Below are positions 1 to 6,401 of a DNA stretch of 8,577 nt, piece by piece (position 1 is the stretch's first letter; the number at the start of each line of letters is the position of its first letter). Position numbers and translations under genes: made by a program. This DNA comes from Candidatus Omnitrophota bacterium (GTDB taxonomy: Bacteria; Omnitrophota; Gorgyraeia; B26-G9): assembly GCA_028718845.1 (NCBI GenBank), contig JAQULA010000064.1:1-8577 (forward strand), given 5' to 3'. Below the pieces are notes generated by a model that saw only the letters and a list, made by a program, of their open reading frames with translations, made no database searches and was not told the origin of the DNA.

Positions 1-59
1 CGGTAAGAAGGGGTGTGTCTTAATACGTTGAATAATTGATAACAATACATCGAACAAAC

Positions 60-95
60 AAACCACCGCTTCTTAATGAAGCCGGTGGTTTTTTT
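60..95 (+). terminator. Intrinsic terminator or attenuator ahead of leuA
   Basis: A nine-base arm AAACCACCG (60-68) is the exact complement of CGGTGGTTT (83-91). Inside it CTTC (69-72) pairs with GAAG (78-81), leaving a TTAAT loop and one unpaired C at 82. The 3' arm runs straight into a T tract (89-95), the layout of a Rho-independent terminator. It either ends a gene lying left of the window or acts as an attenuator in a leuA leader, since the leuA start is only about 50 bases downstream. I see no T-box motif and no leucine-rich leader peptide in the 59 bases to its left, so the attenuator reading is not proven. Confidence 0.8.
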
Positions 96-131
96 ATTCC
101 CGGCGGGTTTAGGAGCGTGAGGCACAGGAAG

Positions 132-139
132 AAAGGCGG
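132..139 (+). promoter_or_regulatory. Ribosome binding site of leuA
   Basis: The purine-rich AAAGGCGG ends six bases before the ATG at 146. It is a moderate match to the Shine-Dalgarno consensus and supports that ATG. The protein also starts with the MxxTxMPFxRY-like N-terminus expected of type II LeuA. Confidence 0.55.
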
Positions 140-145
140 TTAACT

Positions 146-1822
146 ATGCAGCAGACAATAATGCCGTTTAAACGGTATCAGCCGTATCCATGGATCGGGT
201 GCGAGCAGCGTACCTGGCCGGACCGGGTTATTACGGTTGCGCCGCGCTGGTGCAGCGTGGACCTGCGCGACGGTAACCAGGCGCTGAGCGTCCCGATGAA
301 TGTGAATGAAAAAATGCGTCTGTTCGAACTGCTGGTTTTGATCGGATTCAAAGAGATCGAGGTAGGGTTTCCGGCCGCGTCTCAGATCGAATATGATTTT
401 GTCCGGAAATTGATCGAGGAACGGCGTATCCCGGATGATGTCGTTATCCAGGTGTTGACTCCGGCACGCGAAACGTTGATTCGCAGAACGTTTGCCGCGC
501 TGCAGGGGGCGGGCCGGGCTATCGTGCATTTGTATAATTCCACGTCGGTTGTCCAGAGGGAAGTGGTGTTTGGTAAAGATAAACCGGGGATTACGGCCAT
601 TGCCGAGGCCGGTGCCCGGGTAATGAAAAATCTTAAAGAAACAATGCGCATGCCGGGGATTTGTTTCCAGTACTCCCCGGAAAGTTTTACCGGGACCGAG
701 CCGGATTTTGCCCTGGATGTCTGCCACGCGGTCATGGATGTCTGGCAGCCGGGCCCGGAGCAAAAAATGATCATCAATCTCCCGGCCACGGTGGAAATGA
801 GCACTCCGAATGTCTATGCCGACCGGATCGAGTGGTTTATCCGCAAGGTCCGCAACCGTGATTCGGTGATTATCAGCGTGCACACCCATAACGACCGCGG
901 TACCGCGGTGGCGGCCGCGGAACTGGCGGTTATGGCCGGAGCCGAACGCGTCGAAGGGGCGCTGTTCGGCAACGGGGAACGCACCGGTAATATGGATATC
1001 GTGAACATGGCCTTGAATCTGTTTTCTCAGGGGATCGATCCCCGGCTGGACTTTACCCGTATTGATGCGGTGCGCGATGTTTACACGCGCTGCACGCGCA
1101 TGGAAGTGCATCCCCGCCATCCCTATGCCGGAGAGCTGGTTTACACCGCGTTTTCCGGGTCGCATCAGGACGCGATTAATAAAGGAATGAAAGCGCAGGG
1201 TCCGGACAAGAACAAAACCTGGGATGTCCCCTATTTGCCGGTTGACCCTCAGGATATCGGCCGCGATTATGAATCGATTATCCGGATCAACAGCCAATCC
1301 GGCAAAGGCGGCATTGCCTATATGCTGGAACACGATTGGGGGATCCATATCCCGGCTGAAATGCGGCCGGAATTCGCAAAGGTGATTCAAGTCAGGACCG
1401 AGCAAAACGGGACCGAACTGACTTCCATTGAGATCCACGATCTGTTTGTCCGGGAATATCTGGCGGTAAAGGGGCGCTATCAGTTGAAATCCTGCGTCAT
1501 CCATTCCGAGGATGGGCCAAACCGGGAAACCACGGTTTCCGCGGTAATTGTGGATAACGGCCGGATGAGTCCTTTTTCCGGGCAGGGGAACGGCCCGGTA
1601 GATGCGTTTGTGCGCGGAATTCAGCAGCACTGCGGCCTGGCGTTTGAAATCGAGGTCTATGCCGAGCACGCGTTGGGCCATGGCGCGGACGCGGAAGCCG
1701 TTGCTTACATCGGTTTGTCCATAGAGCGGCAAGCGCCGGTTTTCGGCGCGGGGATTGACGCGAATATCAGCGAGGCATCGATAAAAGCCGTGATTAGCGC
1801 GTTGAATAAGCTTGGTCTGTAG
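146..1822 (+). CDS. leuA: 2-isopropylmalate synthase, type II (LeuA)
   Basis: LeuA condenses acetyl-CoA with 3-methyl-2-oxobutanoate to give 2-isopropylmalate, the first committed step of leucine synthesis, in the cytoplasm. The 558-residue length fits the type II (actinobacterial/proteobacterial/fungal) form. The N-terminal TIM barrel carries the catalytic SVDLRDGNQAL (37-47), the metal-binding HTHNDRG (246-252) and GNGERTGN (275-282). The subdomain signatures FSGSHQDAI (336-344) and NSQSGKGG (382-389) follow. About 430-558 is the LeuA dimer/allosteric domain that in the family binds leucine for feedback inhibition. All core motifs look intact, so the enzyme should be active. The gene stands alone, with no leuB, leuC or leuD in the window. 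A terminator-like hairpin precedes it, and the next gene downstream encodes an ACT-domain protein, so a link through amino-acid sensing is possible but inferred. Confidence 0.97.
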   Translation: MQQTIMPFKRYQPYPWIGCEQRTWPDRVITVAPRWCSVDLRDGNQALSVPMNVNEKMRLFELLVLIGFKEIEVGFPAASQIEYDFVRKLIEERRIPDDVVIQVLTPARETLIRRTFAALQGAGRAIVHLYNSTSVVQREVVFGKDKPGITAIAEAGARVMKNLKETMRMPGICFQYSPESFTGTEPDFALDVCHAVMDVWQPGPEQKMIINLPATVEMSTPNVYADRIEWFIRKVRNRDSVIISVHTHNDRGTAVAAAELAVMAGAERVEGALFGNGERTGNMDIVNMALNLFSQGIDPRLDFTRIDAVRDVYTRCTRMEVHPRHPYAGELVYTAFSGSHQDAINKGMKAQGPDKNKTWDVPYLPVDPQDIGRDYESIIRINSQSGKGGIAYMLEHDWGIHIPAEMRPEFAKVIQVRTEQNGTELTSIEIHDLFVREYLAVKGRYQLKSCVIHSEDGPNRETTVSAVIVDNGRMSPFSGQGNGPVDAFVRGIQQHCGLAFEIEVYAEHALGHGADAEAVAYIGLSIERQAPVFGAGIDANISEASIKAVISALNKLGL

Positions 1823-1832
1823 ACAGACCAAG
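1811..1832. repeat. Palindrome overlapping the leuA stop codon
   Basis: CTTGGTCTGT (1811-1820) is followed after two bases by its exact reverse complement ACAGACCAAG (1823-1832). As RNA it would form a nine-pair stem with a TAGA loop, with the leuA stop codon at its tip. There is no T run after it on either strand, so it is not a standard intrinsic terminator. It may stabilise the mRNA 3' end or act with Rho. Confidence 0.6.
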
Positions 1833-1834
1833 CG

Positions 1835-1943
1835 AAGTAAAAAGTTAAAAGTTAAAAGTAAAAAGAAAATAATATTTATTCCAATATGCACGGAAAGCGG
1901 CGGATATATTTACTTTTTCCTTTTTCCTTGTTACTTTTTACTT
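1835..1943. repeat. A/T-rich inverted-repeat element (MITE-like or palindromic intergenic repeat)
   Basis: The left arm (1835-1871) and the reverse complement of the right arm (1907-1943) agree at 31 of 37 positions without gaps, starting with an exact AAGTAAAAAGT. The left arm holds near-perfect seven-base repeats of AAAAGTT. The 35-base centre (1872-1906) is different and contains a GC-richer CGGAAAGCGGCGG. GAAG occurs at 1834-1837, overlapping the left end, and again at 1944-1947 just past the right end; this could be a target duplication but is too short to prove one. No ORF lies inside. The arrangement resembles a small non-autonomous element or a dispersed intergenic repeat; other copies cannot be checked here. 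Confidence 0.6.
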
Positions 1944-1971
1944 GAAGATATTTGCATTCTGCGTGTATAAT
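1942..1971 (+). promoter_or_regulatory. Sigma-70-type promoter of the ACT-domain gene
   Basis: TTGAAG (1942-1947) and a perfect TATAAT (1966-1971) are separated by 18 bases, preceding the GTG start at 2005 by a 33-base leader. The TT of the -35 box are the last two bases of the upstream inverted-repeat element, so that element may have helped create this promoter. Confidence 0.65.
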
Positions 1972-1992
1972 CCTAGGCAGCAACGTATACAT

Positions 1993-1999
1993 AAGGAGG
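1993..1999 (+). promoter_or_regulatory. Strong Shine-Dalgarno fixing a GTG start
   Basis: AAGGAGG sits five bases before GTG at 2005. There is no ATG at a suitable distance, so translation of the ACT gene most likely begins with GTG. Confidence 0.85.
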
Positions 2000-2004
2000 C
2001 GTAA

Positions 2005-2418
2005 GTGATCAAGCGCATCAGCAGAGGAAAAGAGCTTTCCGTGGTGGTAATGAACGAAGTCGGGGCGTTAGCCAAAACCATGTCGTTTCTGGTGAATCAC
2101 GGTATTAACGTGGAGGCGGTTGCCGGGTATTCCAATCACAGCGGAGACCAGGGGGAGCTTACGTTTATTACCGATAACAATATCACCGCGGTCAATGAAC
2201 TTTTGACTAACGGCTACGAAAATATCCGGGAAAACGATGTGATCATTATCGAACTGGAAAACCGTCCGGGGACATTGAAAAACATCTCGGAATTACTGGC
2301 GTTGAATAATATCAATATCAATTATATCTATTGCACCACTTGTTCCGGCGGATGCCCGGCAAAAATAATTATTTCCACTTCCAATAATGAGCTGGCATTC
2401 GCTATTTTAGGGGCCTGA
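2005..2418 (+). CDS. Tandem ACT-domain protein with a Cys cluster
   Basis: The 137-residue protein is almost wholly two ACT domains, about 9-68 and 77-136. ACT domains bind small ligands, usually amino acids, and regulate metabolic enzymes. Each repeat opens with the typical beta strand then Gly-containing turn and helix: LSVVVMNEVGALAKTMSFL in the first, VIIIELENRPGTLKNISELL in the second. No catalytic or DNA-binding domain is attached, so it should act as a free regulatory subunit or sensor in the cytoplasm. In the second domain C110, C113 and C117 (sequence CTTCSGGCP) form a C-x2-C-x3-C group that could bind metal or respond to redox state. It starts with GTG behind a strong Shine-Dalgarno and has its own promoter. 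It lies 182 bases after leuA, suggesting but not proving a role in branched-chain amino-acid control. Partner and ligand are unknown. Confidence 0.88.
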   Translation: MIKRISRGKELSVVVMNEVGALAKTMSFLVNHGINVEAVAGYSNHSGDQGELTFITDNNITAVNELLTNGYENIRENDVIIIELENRPGTLKNISELLALNNININYIYCTTCSGGCPAKIIISTSNNELAFAILGA

Positions 2419-2443
2419 AGCGGGTTTTAACCGGCGCGGGGGT

Positions 2444-2457
2444 TGACCGTGCGGTCA
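2444..2457. repeat. Short dyad between convergent genes
   Basis: TGACCG (2444-2449) and CGGTCA (2452-2457) are exact complements separated by two bases. The right arm contains the stop codon of the minus-strand kinase gene. The 36-base gap between the two convergent stops has no T run on either strand, so I see no convincing intrinsic terminator for either gene. Confidence 0.3.
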
Positions 2458-4812
2458 GATGCTGGTAAGAATCGGTTGTTCCAGGGGTATCCGGTGCGCC
2501 GGGGCATCCGAAAGGGAAATCCCGGTCTGCGCGGGAATACCGGCCTGGTTTACGTTCGCGGCTGCCGGTGCGGTGTTCCGGGGCGGATTATCGGCCGGTA
2601 AATAAACGGTAAACACCGAACCCTTGCCCAGTCCTTCACTGTAAACCTCCAAATATCCGTTCATTTTTTCCACGCAGGATTTCACATAGGCCAGTCCTAT
2701 GCCTGAGCCTTTAATGGCCGGGTCGTGTTCCGCGCCCAGGCGTTGATGGTGTTTGCCGACCAGGCGCAGTTTTTCCGGGGCGATGCCGCGGCCTTCGTCT
2801 TTAAGGCTGATGGCGATCATATTCCGGGGGATCCCGTGGGGCTGCTTTCGTACGGTGCGGACATTAAGTTCGATATTCCCGCCTTTATCCGAGTATTTCA
2901 CGGCATTGGAAAAAAGATTATCCATGATCAGGTTCAATTCCGTAGCGTCGGTTTTGATCCAGAGATTGTCCGGAAGGGAATAGGAAAATGAATATTCGAC
3001 GCCGACGATGTGGGGCAATTGTTTCCGGCTCAGGATATCCAGGGGGAATTTATAGGGCGAAAGAAGCTGGGCGGCATTGTAGGTCTTAATGTCCAGGCTG
3101 CGTTCGGACGGCTGAATGTTTCGTATAATGTGGTCGGTCAGTTCGAAAAACTGTTTATTGATGGTAATATAATCTTTGCCGAAGGTGGCAAAGGTGTTGA
3201 ATGATTCCCGGAACGGCTGTGCCTCGTCGGAAGCGGCGAGCTTGTCCATGGCCGCGATGGTCGCGACCGTATTTTCGTAGAACGGCCGGTAGTGTTCGAT
3301 GAAACGGGAAATCAGGGCGATGTTCGATTCTTCCACGCTGTTTATGTGTTCCTGGATCCGGATGTGCTGTCCCGGAGCGGCGGCCATGGTCGCGAAGCGG
3401 TATAAATCCATTTCCCGTTCCAGGAATAACGGGTTGTCCTGCAGTAGTTCCCGCGCTTGTTCATGGATCCGGTTTATTTCCGGCAGGCTGGCGGCGTCGA
3501 AATATAGTTGGGTCAGCGAATCCCAGACTGCGAACGCGTCGAATGTCCGCCGGGATTTTTCCGATACACGGTTACGGACCAGGTCCGGAGTGATCTCGGC
3601 CGGGGGAATAAGCGATTCCGGGTTTTTTTCAATCCGCTGGATGGCTTCCATCTGATTGCGCATATCGCGTTCTTCGAATTGGACCAGAATCTTTTCCAGT
3701 ACCGGATCCGCGGCCAGCCGTTTTAACGCGGCGACTTGCGTTTCCAATTGCTGCGCGAGGAATACAGCCGAAGCGGAATCCTGTTTTTTAATCCGACGCA
3801 GCATGAGGTTGGCCCATCCGGGCAGTCCGGTAAAAAGAAAATTTTTTGAGGAATGGACGGAGCGGCCCACATCTTCTTCGTAAATACGGGCGATGGTTTT
3901 CAGCCGGTCTTGTCCGGCCTTTGGGTCGGGATATTTATGCGAGAGATAATGCATATTCCGGTGATAACAAAGCGCCATGGCGGTTTGGCGGGCCAATAAC
4001 GATATCGTTTTTAATTTTTTTCGGCATTCCGATTTGCCGGAAAATAACGGCTTTCCGCTTTCCCAGTTGTTGATCAAAATCTGCGCAACCGGTTCTTTTT
4101 GCTGATCGAAGATAGTGATGTTGAGGGATTCGTTAACACGCTTGAGCCATTGCGGCCGCAAAGCTTTGACGATTGCCAGGCCGTACCGTGCCGGACGGTC
4201 GCTCCCGGAACAAAGCCGGTCGATGATCCACGAAGCGGTTTTGCTCGCGACCGATTCCGCGCCGAAACGATACATGAAAACGTCTTTTAACAGCCACGGG
4301 GAATGGACGAACGGGCTTTTGTCGCGTTCCCGTATATATAGGAAAGGATTTTTTTCCGTAGCTTTGGATATGTTGACCGCTTTTTCGTCGCCGGGAGGGA
4401 TGGTCCTCCATAAGATACTCCAGGTTCCCTTCATGCCTTGGCGCCAGATATTACGATAGAGAATGTCTCCGGACTCGTTTTTATCGATAATGTAAATGGT
4501 AACCCCGGAAGCGCCGATAAGCTTTTTTATCTGGGCGGTAAAAAATGCGAAAGTTTCTTCTTCCCGGCTGACGCCGGTGAGTTCGCGGGTATAATCATAA
4601 AAAGGCGATAGATTGCTGTCCCGGTAAAGCCGGCTGTCGTTAATACCGTTTAAAAACCGGATTTGGAAATCGAGGCGCGGAATATGCATCTGCGGAGAAA
4701 TCGTGCTTTTTTCCGGCCCGGGCATGTTCCCGCCTGCGGTTGCCGGTAATACCGGTAACGCCGATAAGGACATCAGCAGAATGAGCGAAATATATTTGGT
4801 TATCTTTTTCAT
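2455..4812 (-). CDS. Signal-peptide-bearing histidine-kinase-like protein (GAF-like region plus HATPase_c)
   Basis: This 785-residue protein starts with MKK, a hydrophobic run and an ATA-GG cleavage-like site near residue 27, i.e. a Sec-type signal peptide. About 85-300 resembles a GAF sensor domain, ending in a helix of the RQTAMAL type. About 300-590 is helical. The C-terminus has an HSP90-like kinase ATPase domain: N box around N636 (DNLFSNAVKYSD), G1 box DEGRGIA (672-678) and G2 box GSGIGL (702-707). The usual F box is not evident; LVGKHHQRL occupies the place. About 740-785 is an Ala/Pro/Asn-rich tail. No standard phosphoacceptor box (HExxxP or HD-type) is visible. H320 in VHSSKNFLFTGL is the best candidate. 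There is no second membrane segment, so topology would put the ATPase outside the cytoplasm. No good Shine-Dalgarno precedes the ATG; an internal start at M30 would drop the signal peptide. No response regulator is adjacent. Confidence 0.85.
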   Translation of the reverse strand: MKKITKYISLILLMSLSALPVLPATAGGNMPGPEKSTISPQMHIPRLDFQIRFLNGINDSRLYRDSNLSPFYDYTRELTGVSREEETFAFFTAQIKKLIGASGVTIYIIDKNESGDILYRNIWRQGMKGTWSILWRTIPPGDEKAVNISKATEKNPFLYIRERDKSPFVHSPWLLKDVFMYRFGAESVASKTASWIIDRLCSGSDRPARYGLAIVKALRPQWLKRVNESLNITIFDQQKEPVAQILINNWESGKPLFSGKSECRKKLKTISLLARQTAMALCYHRNMHYLSHKYPDPKAGQDRLKTIARIYEEDVGRSVHSSKNFLFTGLPGWANLMLRRIKKQDSASAVFLAQQLETQVAALKRLAADPVLEKILVQFEERDMRNQMEAIQRIEKNPESLIPPAEITPDLVRNRVSEKSRRTFDAFAVWDSLTQLYFDAASLPEINRIHEQARELLQDNPLFLEREMDLYRFATMAAAPGQHIRIQEHINSVEESNIALISRFIEHYRPFYENTVATIAAMDKLAASDEAQPFRESFNTFATFGKDYITINKQFFELTDHIIRNIQPSERSLDIKTYNAAQLLSPYKFPLDILSRKQLPHIVGVEYSFSYSLPDNLWIKTDATELNLIMDNLFSNAVKYSDKGGNIELNVRTVRKQPHGIPRNMIAISLKDEGRGIAPEKLRLVGKHHQRLGAEHDPAIKGSGIGLAYVKSCVEKMNGYLEVYSEGLGKGSVFTVYLPADNPPRNTAPAAANVNQAGIPAQTGISLSDAPAHRIPLEQPILTSI

Positions 4813-4845
4813 CGTTATTTATTAAGGGGTTGTGTTTGCTTAATA

Positions 4846-4874
4846 AGTATAGACAATTGTGAATTAAGAAGGAT
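4846..4874 (-). promoter_or_regulatory. Possible promoter of the kinase gene
   Basis: Reading leftward, TATACT (4851 to 4846) is a five-of-six match to a -10 box, about 34 bases before the ATG at 4812. The -35 position (around 4869-4874) reads ATCCTT, a poor match, so either an activator is needed or the true promoter lies elsewhere. Confidence 0.3.
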
Positions 4875-4992
4875 ACCATACATTAGCGAAAAATACAAGG
4901 GCGGGTCGTGTTTTTTTGTTAACGCAAATTATTTCCCGACAAATATTTATGACCGTAACCTTCATCCGGAAGCGGCTGCGTGCCGAAAAATG

Positions 4993-5032
4993 TTCCCGCC
5001 CGGGCATCCGGCCGGAGCCGGAGCGGCGGGAA
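4993..5032. repeat. GC-rich two-part stem-loop
   Basis: TTCCCGCC (4993-5000) pairs perfectly with GGCGGGAA (5025-5032). Inside, CCGGC (5008-5012) pairs with GCCGG (5017-5021) around a CGGA loop. An asymmetric internal loop (seven and three bases) separates the stems. There is no T run after it on either strand. It lies upstream of the likely transporter promoter, so it is probably not in that gene's leader. It could belong to a small RNA, a protein-binding dyad or a degraded repeat. Confidence 0.55.
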
Positions 5033-5054
5033 AGCCTCCTCCAATAGGGCGGGG

Positions 5055-5096
5055 AGCTCCGGTAGAACCGGGCAATCTTTCTCGTTGCCGGGAGCT
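5055..5096. repeat. Second foldable block: three-way-junction-like pairing
   Basis: AGCTCC (5055-5060) is complementary to GGAGCT (5091-5096). Between them CCGG (5059-5062) can pair with CCGG (5068-5071) around TAGAA, and GGCAA (5071-5075) pairs with TTGCC (5085-5089) around a nine-base loop. A few bases are shared between stems, so not all can form at once. The right part overlaps the proposed -35 box of the transporter promoter. Confidence 0.35.
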
Positions 5097-5113
5097 TTGG
5101 TTTAGGGTAGAAT
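5085..5113 (+). promoter_or_regulatory. Likely promoter of the transporter-methyltransferase-nitroreductase operon
   Basis: TTGCCG (5085-5090) and TAGAAT (5108-5113) are spaced by exactly 17 bases, matching sigma-70 boxes at four of six and five of six positions. Transcription would begin near 5120, giving a leader of about 34 bases before the ATG at 5154. Confidence 0.5.
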
Positions 5114-5153
5114 TGAACGAAAGATAAATGTTTTAGTTGAGGCTGAACGGTTA

Positions 5154-6389
5154 ATGGCTAAAAATAAAAATTTCTCGGCCGCGATTTTTGAGGGCATGAC
5201 CTGGAATGTTCTGGTCCTGGGCATTGTAAGTTTATTGAATGACTTGTCCAGTCAGATGGTTTTTCCGCTTATCCCGTTGTTTTTGAGTTCGGTGCTGGGA
5301 GCCGGCGGACGGGCCGTGGGTATTGTCGAGGGCGCTGCGGAAACCACCGCTTCGTTATTAAAAGTTTTTTCCGGGTACTGGTCGGACAAAATAAAAAAAA
5401 GGAAGGCGATAGTTTTATTCGGCTATGGACTTTCCACCCTGACCAAACCGCTATTTGTCCTGTCGACCACCTGGTTTTGGGTGGTGTTTGTCCGGGTCAT
5501 GGAGCGGATCGGGAAAGGCATTCGTACGGCGCCGCGGGACGCGATCGTGGCCGAATCGTGCGACCGGCGGTTTTGGGGAAAAGCCTACGGCGTACACCGT
5601 GCCATGGACGGGCTCGGTTCGGTGCTCGGCGCGGTTATGGCTTTTTTTCTGCTCCCGCTGATCGGGTTTAAAAAAATTTTTCTGTGGGCGTTCTTTCCGG
5701 GGATAATCGCCACGCTGGCGATTTTATTCGTGAAAGAAAAAAATACGGCGGAGGCGTCTTCGGGGCCGGCGGAGGACAAAGCGAAAAATGCCGGGGCTGC
5801 CCGGGCCGGCGGTTCCGAGCGGCTGCCGTTTAAGCTGCGTTTGTTTATTTTTATCGCGGCCGTGTTTGCGCTGGGTCATTTCGGATACGCGTTTATTTTG
5901 CTTAAAGCCAAGCAGGTCGGTCTCAACGATGAACGGGCGTTGCTCCTCTATGTCATCTTTTACGCGGTATATACGCTTTGTGCGGTCCCGGCCGGGATGC
6001 TTTCGGATAAGATCGGCCGCAAACCGGTGCTGGCGGCCGGTTATCTTTTGTTCGCGCTGACATCGCTGGGGTTGATCCGAGTTTCCAGTCAGGGCGGGGT
6101 GTTGTTTTTCTTTATGGTATACGGCATGTTTTACGCGATTGTCGACGGAGTCCAGCGGGCGTTTGTCGCCGACCTGGCGCCGCGGCATCTTAAAGCCACG
6201 GCGCTGGGGATGTTTCATACCGCGATCGGCATTGTGGCCCTTCCCGGCGGATATTTTGCCGGGTGGTTATGGGATAAGGTCTCTCCGCAGGCGACGTTCT
6301 GGTACGGATTTGTCCTTTCGATCATTTCAGTTTCGTTGTTGCTGCTGGTACGGCAGGAGCCGAGGGCGAGCAGCGTCATGGATAAATAG
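5154..6389 (+). CDS. Major facilitator superfamily (MFS) transporter
   Basis: A 411-residue, very hydrophobic inner-membrane protein, a usual length for a 12-helix MFS carrier driven by an ion gradient. The loop 2-3 signature appears in the N-half as GYWSDKIKKRK (74-84) and in the C-half as GMLSDKIGRKP (281-291), the expected internal duplication. RIGKGIRTAPRDA begins at R118 and is typical of a drug-exporter-like MFS_1 subgroup. A charged Ala/Gly/Glu-rich cytoplasmic loop (about 195-225) separates the halves. The substrate cannot be read from sequence; efflux of a small molecule is plausible. Translation starts at ATG 5154, since the in-frame upstream region has a stop; its ribosome site (TTGAGG, 5137-5142) is weak and rather far. 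It is the first gene of a close three-gene run. Confidence 0.92.
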   Translation: MAKNKNFSAAIFEGMTWNVLVLGIVSLLNDLSSQMVFPLIPLFLSSVLGAGGRAVGIVEGAAETTASLLKVFSGYWSDKIKKRKAIVLFGYGLSTLTKPLFVLSTTWFWVVFVRVMERIGKGIRTAPRDAIVAESCDRRFWGKAYGVHRAMDGLGSVLGAVMAFFLLPLIGFKKIFLWAFFPGIIATLAILFVKEKNTAEASSGPAEDKAKNAGAARAGGSERLPFKLRLFIFIAAVFALGHFGYAFILLKAKQVGLNDERALLLYVIFYAVYTLCAVPAGMLSDKIGRKPVLAAGYLLFALTSLGLIRVSSQGGVLFFFMVYGMFYAIVDGVQRAFVADLAPRHLKATALGMFHTAIGIVALPGGYFAGWLWDKVSPQATFWYGFVLSIISVSLLLLVRQEPRASSVMDK

Positions 6390-6391
6390 TT

Positions 6392-6400
6392 AGAGGTGAT
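6392..6400 (+). promoter_or_regulatory. Ribosome binding site deciding the methyltransferase start
   Basis: AGAGGTGAT matches the Shine-Dalgarno extended consensus well. In-frame starts lie at GTG 6396, ATG 6399, ATG 6402 and ATG 6408. The GTG and first ATG overlap the site itself. ATG 6402, five bases after the GAGG core, has the best spacing; 6408 is possible. Confidence 0.65.
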
Positions 6401-6401
6401 G

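Larger units (their letters stand above)
4813..5153. other. Divergent intergenic region with structured GC-rich core
   Basis: This 341-base gap separates the leftward kinase gene from the rightward transporter gene. The first half next to the kinase is A/T-rich and probably holds that gene's promoter. About 4960-5100 is abruptly GC-rich and can fold. The last 70 bases hold a promoter-like pair for the transporter gene. I found no tRNA, no known riboswitch consensus and no convincing ORF; the best minus-strand candidate is only 33 codons without a ribosome site. Confidence 0.7.

Noticed and set aside
76..120. 14-codon ORF (MKPVVFLFPAGLGA) spanning the terminator, possible leader peptide
   Set aside because: It has only two Leu codons, no ribosome site, and starts in the hairpin loop, so it does not look like a leucine attenuator peptide.
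140..1891. 583-codon open frame on the minus strand opposite leuA
   Set aside because: It mirrors leuA codon for codon, has no recognisable domain and is Arg/His/Pro-rich as expected for the antisense of a GC-rich gene. leuA itself has every family motif.
4864..4965. 33-codon minus-strand ORF in the divergent spacer
   Set aside because: No Shine-Dalgarno, no recognisable features and it overlaps the probable kinase promoter.
4960..5110. Possible cobalamin, FMN, SAM or glycine riboswitch, SRP RNA or RNase P RNA
   Set aside because: The conserved core sequences of these RNAs were looked for on both strands and not found; only generic pairing remains.
5341..5353. AAACCACCGCTTC matching the 5' arm of the terminator at 60-72
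   Set aside because: It lies in transporter coding sequence, has no partner arm and is best explained by chance.
5724..6218. 164-codon minus-strand frame inside the transporter gene
   Set aside because: Basic, low-complexity antisense product with no family features, opposite an intact MFS gene.
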